64,000 nucleotides of DNA from NCBI GenBank assembly GCA_019749805.1, contig JAIEPH010000001.1, positions 99,208 through 163,207 of the forward strand, in the 5' to 3' direction. Position numbers and translations under genes: made by a program. This stretch comes from Mycobacteriaceae bacterium (GTDB taxonomy: Bacteria > Actinomycetota > Actinomycetes > Mycobacteriales > Mycobacteriaceae). This document shows, piece after piece, positions 59,719 through 64,000 of the stretch; position 1 is the stretch's first letter; the number at the start of each line of letters is the position of its first letter. The notes beneath the pieces are model-generated. The model worked only from the letters and a program-made list of their open reading frames with translations. It did not search any database and had not been told where the DNA came from.

Positions 59719-60025
59719 AGGCTCGCAGCCCCGACGTTCCGGCCTAGACGCCTATGGGTGATGGCGTTCCGTCGAGGTGACCCGCTCGTACTCGTTTCGT
59801 CACGGTGACGTCTTGCACGACGATGGCAGGCAATGCATCTGGCTACATATAGCCCAGTTCCCAGTCACGCCCGCTGAGTGGTCCAGCTTCGAGGTAATCC
59901 ATCACATCGTCGCTGACCGCGACGTAAGACCACCATGGCTCCGCTGCGACTTCCGCGTGGCGTCGAGGCATCCACAGCGGGCGCGTTCGGTCCTCGTCAC
60001 AGCAGTCGCGGAGTAGCGCCCCGGT

Positions 60026-62608
60026 TCAGGCGATGTATGCAGCGCGGGCTGCTTTCGCCTTTTCCCAGTCTTCTTGCAATTCTCCGACGGTCGGCTTGGT
60101 GCTCATGTACTCCGCGGCGTGCGCATGGCCAGTCATACGTTCGCATGCTCGGTCGAACAGGGGCTCGATGACCGCGACCGCGGCATCGAGGCGACTGGTG
60201 TCGATCTTCGAGAGGCGCGTCATCATGATGTTCTTCCGGTACCGCTGAGTAACGTTCTGAAGCAGCTCCTGTTCCACGAAGGCCTCGCACCAGGCGCGTA
60301 TCAGGTCGTAGGTCTCTTTGATCAGTGCGTCTTGGACGACAGGCTCGGCGTTAGGAATTTCTTGCAACTTCGTGTTGATTCTTTTTGCCAGGTCGGCGGG
60401 TGAGTCGAGACGGGGCTCCACGTCGGGCGCCAGGATTCCCTTGGTCTCCCCGCCGTCACGGACCTCATAGATCTTCACTCGAAGTTTCTTGTTCTGCCGC
60501 ACCGAGATAAGGGCTGACGCGAACATGATGTTGTGAGTCAGAACGATGACTTGATGTGTCTCGGCGAGGTTCTGGATTCTTGCCGCGACCTCGTCGAGCC
60601 GACGGTAGTCCAAGCTGGTTACAGGGTCATCGAAAACTAGCGGCGCCTTGATACCACGCATCCGGCTCTCAGCGAGGAAGTCCGCTAGGGCAAGGACCTT
60701 TTGTTCCCCTTCGGAGAGCACCGACGACGGCTTGTAGGTCGCGACGACTTTCTTGCGTTGGGCCTGCCCACTCCGCCCCTGAAAACGCAGGGCGACTTGT
60801 GGTGCTCGCAGGCGTTCACATTCCTCATGGAAGAGGGTCTCGAAGTTCCGATTTACGAGGTCTTCGCTCGCTAGTTTCGACTGTGCCGTCAGCTGTTTGG
60901 CGGCACCGTTCGAGATGACGCGCGAAAGCTTGCCGAGTTGTTGCGCCCGCTTGGAACGACGGATGTAGTCGCGCACGACTGCCAGGTTGCGCTTGAGTTC
61001 GAGACGCGCCGTGAGTTCAGCAAGTTCCTTCTGCTTTTCCGCAAGCACGGTCGCCGCGTTCGCCCGATCGTCGACTAACTGCTTGGCGGTAGCCGAAGCG
61101 GTTGCCAGTATCGGGGCCACTGCGGCGGCCGAAATGGTCGCCTTGACCGCGATTCTGCTCTCCGACAGAACCTTTGCTTGGTTAGTTTCGTGTACAACGA
61201 TTCGCGCCAACTCCAAGGCATCAACTGCTGCGGAAGCCCAAGTTGCAGGGCTTTCTGCGTCGCGTTGCTCGGTGGCGAACTCACTCGCGCGAGTCAACTC
61301 CGTCACCTCGAGAATCAAGCCAGCTCTTTCGACCGCGGCCTTGGCTTCGGTGACCTGTTGAACCAGCGTCTCGTCAAGGAAGGTTCGGTAACGAGTCAGG
61401 AGATTTAACGCGGCTGGATTTAGCGCCTGCAGGCAATACAGACACGCGTCGCCATCGCGTGGGTAGTGATCTTGGCCGAGATGCTGGCGATAGCTGTCAC
61501 CTGCCACGACGAACTCTTGCCAGTTTTCATCCGGTGGCCCGGGCAGCTCGTCGGGGCTGAAGAGCTGCTCGCGCGCTTCTACCCGCCGCCTCTCAGCTGT
61601 CTCCAGCGCAGCCCTCGCAGCCTCGTATGCGTCCTCATCGAAACTCGTCACCGAATCTAGGACCGAATGAAGGCGAGTGAGGTGACGTTCCGTCTCGTGT
61701 GCGTTCGCGACGAGCGCGTCCAAAGTGTTGGACCGCAGCGCTGCGACTTCACTTTCAAGGCATTCGCGGTCTGCCTCAGCGTCTTCCGGTAAAGCCGCCA
61801 TCGCATCGAGCTCGCCGAGATCGGTCGCAGATCCGAGCGTTTCGATCAGCGGGTACACCCTTGTGCCGCGGGTGAACCTCGACAACAGCGGGTTACTCCC
61901 GGGCGACAGGCTCGCAACTTCCGCGGTAATGCGCTGCTGAACGCCCTGAATACCCGCTGCCACATGCGCGAACAGGGCAAGCTCGGCTGGGGTGTAGACG
62001 TATCCGAGATCGTTGTCGACGTGGAGCGAAACCGCACCCGCGTCGAAGACGCTAATGCGGGTAAAAGGAGCAAGCCCAACCTCATTGCGCCACTGGATGG
62101 AGAGGTTGCTGCCCGACAGGCGATACGCGATCTTGGCTGAGGGAGTCGGAGGCGAATCTAGCTGCACGACATGTGCATTGGGAAGGATGTCTTCTGCAGT
62201 ACGGACCGCGGCAATGCGCTTGAGAATGCGGGCATAGCCGGTTTTGCCTGACCCGTTCTGTCCGAAGAGGATCGTCAAGTCGGGGTCGAAATCCAGCTGC
62301 TGGTCGGTTGCCAGGGCATTGACACTCTCGACTCCGGCCAGGCTGACGAGTTCCAGCATCTCTTCCTCTGAGGACTCAGCGACCGAGAGCTCAAGGGTAG
62401 GAATTTCCGGGCTCGGTTCCCCAAGGCCCTTTTCGCCCAAGAACGTCCCGTAGACCGTGTCCAAGAGATCCTCGCTTGGCGGCTGACGCGACAGGATGGT
62501 CTCAGCCGCGAGCTGGCGCACCCATGCATCCTGGCCGTTCGCCCACTCCACCAGGAGATGTCGTGGCGTCGCATCGCCAAGATTGACCGAGATCTCATCC
62601 GCAGTCAT
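60026..62608 (-). CDS. AAA ATPase, RloC/PrrC-like
   Basis: 860 residues from 62608. Walker A LFGQNGSGKTGYAR at about 112, a Cys pair CLYC at about 387 in the middle of a long coiled-coil region (zinc-hook-like), signature LSEGEQKVLALADFLAE at about 628, Walker B PLVFDDPVTSLDYRR at about 653, and VIVLTHNIM. SMC-like ATPases of this AAA_13 type include anticodon nucleases RloC and PrrC and other phage-defence proteins. No nuclease motif is recognised in the C-terminal 170 residues. Confidence 0.88.
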   Translation of the reverse strand: MTADEISVNLGDATPRHLLVEWANGQDAWVRQLAAETILSRQPPSEDLLDTVYGTFLGEKGLGEPSPEIPTLELSVAESSEEEMLELVSLAGVESVNALATDQQLDFDPDLTILFGQNGSGKTGYARILKRIAAVRTAEDILPNAHVVQLDSPPTPSAKIAYRLSGSNLSIQWRNEVGLAPFTRISVFDAGAVSLHVDNDLGYVYTPAELALFAHVAAGIQGVQQRITAEVASLSPGSNPLLSRFTRGTRVYPLIETLGSATDLGELDAMAALPEDAEADRECLESEVAALRSNTLDALVANAHETERHLTRLHSVLDSVTSFDEDAYEAARAALETAERRRVEAREQLFSPDELPGPPDENWQEFVVAGDSYRQHLGQDHYPRDGDACLYCLQALNPAALNLLTRYRTFLDETLVQQVTEAKAAVERAGLILEVTELTRASEFATEQRDAESPATWASAAVDALELARIVVHETNQAKVLSESRIAVKATISAAAVAPILATASATAKQLVDDRANAATVLAEKQKELAELTARLELKRNLAVVRDYIRRSKRAQQLGKLSRVISNGAAKQLTAQSKLASEDLVNRNFETLFHEECERLRAPQVALRFQGRSGQAQRKKVVATYKPSSVLSEGEQKVLALADFLAESRMRGIKAPLVFDDPVTSLDYRRLDEVAARIQNLAETHQVIVLTHNIMFASALISVRQNKKLRVKIYEVRDGGETKGILAPDVEPRLDSPADLAKRINTKLQEIPNAEPVVQDALIKETYDLIRAWCEAFVEQELLQNVTQRYRKNIMMTRLSKIDTSRLDAAVAVIEPLFDRACERMTGHAHAAEYMSTKPTVGELQEDWEKAKAARAAYIA

Positions 62609-62719
62609 AAAGCTATCCCAAGGACCAGCTGCATCCGGGGCAAAAGCGTGATCACTGGTCGGCGCTTCTCTCTCGAACAGTTTCTAATAGTTGCCAGCTG
62701 GCTGCAGACCAGACGAATC

Positions 62720-63142
62720 TCAGGCCTGAAGATTGTGGGCTCTCGCTAACAGGTCCGCCGCCCAGCCGTAGCCATTCCGACGGAGGTAGGGCACGAAGAC
62801 ATGGATCGGTGGAATGTTGCTGCGGTAGTGCGCTCCGCCACCTGTCGACAAACCGCCCCCTGGGCCAGAGCTCAACCCTCCGCCCGGTCCGGAGCTCAAT
62901 CCGCCGCGCGGCCCCGAGGAGAGACCCCCGCCAGGGCCGGTGGACATGCCGCCGCCCGGACCGGTTGATAATCCGCCGCCGGGGCCGGTTGATAGTCCGC
63001 CGCCCGGTCCAGTGGATTGACCCCCGCCGGGGCCGGTGGACATGCCGCCGCCCGGACCGGTTGATAATCCGCCACCAGGACCGGTTGATAATCCGCCGCC
63101 CGGCCCCGTAGAGCGGTCACGCGGCCATCCTCTGTTAGCCAT
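62720..63142 (-). CDS. Small protein with 11 STGPGGG heptad repeats
   Basis: 140 residues from ATG 63142. After ANRGWPRDR come STGPGGG units with following L, L, M, Q, L, L, M, L, then SSGPRGG, SSGPGGG and SSGPGGG. A short C-terminus (IPPIHVFVPYLRRNGYGWAADLLARA) may be the effector or anchor. It is upstream of the ATPase on the same strand (112 bases). Confidence 0.85.
   Translation of the reverse strand: MANRGWPRDRSTGPGGGLSTGPGGGLSTGPGGGMSTGPGGGQSTGPGGGLSTGPGGGLSTGPGGGMSTGPGGGLSSGPRGGLSSGPGGGLSSGPGGGLSTGGGAHYRSNIPPIHVFVPYLRRNGYGWAADLLARAHNLQA
62816..63110 (-). repeat. 21-bp tandem repeats encoding STGPGGG
   Basis: About eleven 21-base units; the four-unit L-L-M-Q order recurs as L-L-M-L, suggesting an internal block duplication. 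Confidence 0.85.
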
Positions 63143-63724
63143 GAACCCATTCTGGCCCAACCGTCCGACATGCCCGGCCGGGGACCCATCAATGGCCTCG
63201 CTGACTGCGCTGGTCGTAGCAAACCTGACGTCGCACACCCAGCGGGATCTTCCGATCTGATTTGCGTCCTGCCGATGGGCCCTGTCGATCCCTACGGCTG
63301 GTCGGCGCCGCCGTACAGGTGGCGGCTCGGAATACGACTAACTCGAATATGGCGCTTTACCGGTAGCCGGTCGATCGCTGAGGTCAGCTGACACGTCGCC
63401 TTCACTGGGACCGGGTGCACTCCCGGACGAGCCGATAACCCCGCCTTGTGTCAGCTTCCGCTGGACGGGGGCTGACGGCGGTTCGACCCCCATCATCATG
63501 ATCATCACTGCCTTGTGGCTTCTCATATTTGGTGTCCACTCGCAATCCCCTGAAGTGGGACAACGCCACCGTTATCACGCAATGTCCACACCAAAGACTA
63601 TCGGTTTCATGTCCACTCGCTCGGCGACGCAAATTGGCACGGGCCGCGATCCGCCTACCGGATCGATGCCGCCCACGGACTCTTCGCCACGTGACGTGGC
63701 GTGGCGTGGCGTGGCGTGGACTCT
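63143..63724. other. Gene-free junction interval
   Basis: It holds direct TGTCCACTCGC repeats (63533-63543 and 63610-63620), GAAGTGGGACA at about 63552 and a 5-bp microsatellite at 63691-63720. No complete gene is seen. It may hold insertion-sequence remnants. Confidence 0.55.
63691..63720. repeat. GTGGC microsatellite
   Basis: Four perfect GTGGC units flanked by GTGAC and GTGGA. Confidence 0.9.
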
Positions 63725-63907
63725 TCAGTGTTTAAACATGATGAATCGCAACGGATTCCGGGCGTCGGCGGTGAGCAACACCCGGCCGCTGACCGCTTCG
63801 GCGGAGTCGGCGAAGCGGCCCTGCGGACTGGTCACCACGACGGGCGCGTTGCCGAACCGCTTCTGGTGCAGGCGGGCCAGCCGATGGAGGGTGTGCCCCT
63901 CTGGCAT
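63725..63907 (-). pseudogene. nei: nei (Fpg/Nei DNA glycosylase), truncated
   Basis: Starts at ATG 63907, three bases after the rpiB stop. PEGHTLHRLARLHQKRFGNA then SPQGRFADSAEAVSGRVL matches mycobacterial Nei1 (Rv2464c). After about residue 48 the frame reads NPLRFIMFKH and stops, instead of the expected GKHLFHHY. The catalytic N-terminal Pro is kept but the H2TH and zinc finger are lost, so no activity is expected. It marks the element/chromosome junction. Confidence 0.85.
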
Positions 63908-63910
63908 GCC

Positions 63911-64000
63911 CTAGGCGCCCGGCACGGGTGGCGCGACGTGCGTCTGCTCGTACTCGGACATGATGTCGATGCGACGCTGGTGGCGCGGCGCGTCCGACCA
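63911..64000 (-). CDS. rpiB: rpiB, ribose-5-phosphate isomerase B, 3' end
   Basis: The last 29 codons (APRHQRRIDIMSEYEQTHVA then PPVPGA) match the C-terminus of mycobacterial RpiB. The rest lies beyond the right edge. With nei downstream this is chromosomal backbone. Confidence 0.9.
   Translation of the reverse strand, partial: WSDAPRHQRRIDIMSEYEQTHVAPPVPGA

Larger units (their letters stand above)
59213..60025. other. 813-base non-coding region upstream of T4SS
   Basis: It contains the promoter element (59268-59300), six TGTCAT boxes, the compound dyad at 59575-59631 and two direct repeats. Short frames here (such as 59777-60016 +) lack protein-like features. Confidence 0.7.

Noticed and set aside
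59777..60016. 79-codon rightward frame
   Set aside because: No ribosome site or family, and it lies in a region of regulatory repeats.
62816..63110. CRISPR array
   Set aside because: The repeat is contiguous 21-bp coding units with no spacers; no cas genes in the window.
1..64000. Integrase, relaxase, replication protein or tRNA attachment site
   Set aside because: None could be recognised on either strand, so the element type (ICE or plasmid) is left open.

Overview
The window is GC-rich actinobacterial DNA, almost certainly from a Mycobacterium/Mycolicibacterium. At the right edge are the last codons of rpiB followed three bases later by the start of nei (Fpg/Nei DNA glycosylase), a mycobacterial gene pair (Rv2465c-Rv2464c in M. 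tuberculosis). EspC-like and EspH-like proteins, VapBC-type modules, leaderless starts and very Pro/Ala-rich secreted proteins also fit. nei is cut off after about 50 codons and everything to its left has mobile-element character, so most of the window reads as a large integrated conjugative element or plasmid-derived island. No integrase, relaxase, replication or partition gene is visible, and the left end lies outside the window.

Layout. 0-1.3 kb: a 5'-truncated CYP102-like cytochrome P450. 1.5-19 kb: accessory genes, with three paralogous proteins sharing a C-terminal RGHWR box, two VapBC-type modules (3.8-4.4 and 17.3-18.0 kb) with palindromic operators, a block of Esp-like Pro/Ala-rich genes (5.6-9.3 kb), a secreted HNH nuclease, a DUF2637 membrane protein and a WhiA-family regulator. 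19-32.5 kb: a large secreted repeat-rich protein, an ASCH-like protein, an HTH-ImmA/IrrE peptidase with a PIN partner, an FtsK/EccC-like protein lacking its Walker A lysine, a LigC-type DNA ligase and an AbiEi/AbiEii pair. 32.5-38.7 kb: a lipoprotein, a GNAT-like protein, small plasmid-type genes, an ArdC-like antirestriction protein and a divergent ADP-ribosylglycohydrolase. 38.8-59.3 kb: a leftward operon of about 19 genes for a Tn916/pCW3-type (FA-type) type IV secretion system: TcpC/VirB8, two small membrane proteins, VirB4, VirB6/TrbL, an NlpC/P60-like protein, a lytic transglycosylase and an FtsK-type coupling ATPase. Its distal part encodes EspC-like proteins, an EspH/DUF2694-like protein, a YbaB-like protein, a BTAD protein, cell-wall peptidases and a trypsin-like protease, but no ESX core gene. 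59.3-60.0 kb: a non-coding region with a compound dyad and six TGTCAT boxes. 60-63.1 kb: an RloC/PrrC-like AAA ATPase and a small STGPGGG-repeat protein, a likely defence locus. 63.1-64 kb: the island/chromosome junction.

The most unusual signal is a roughly 23-bp asymmetric repeat (core GGGGACGTGTCAT, tail GCTGGT) present about 20 times between 4.5 and 52.8 kb. It lies in gaps, over start and stop codons, and in frame inside proline-rich linkers, where it encodes TSGNDTSP-like peptides. The right-hand TGTCAT array shares its core. Separately, one promoter-like element with an exact 14-base spacer precedes the T4SS operon, the ArdC-like gene and one other operon, which suggests a shared regulon.
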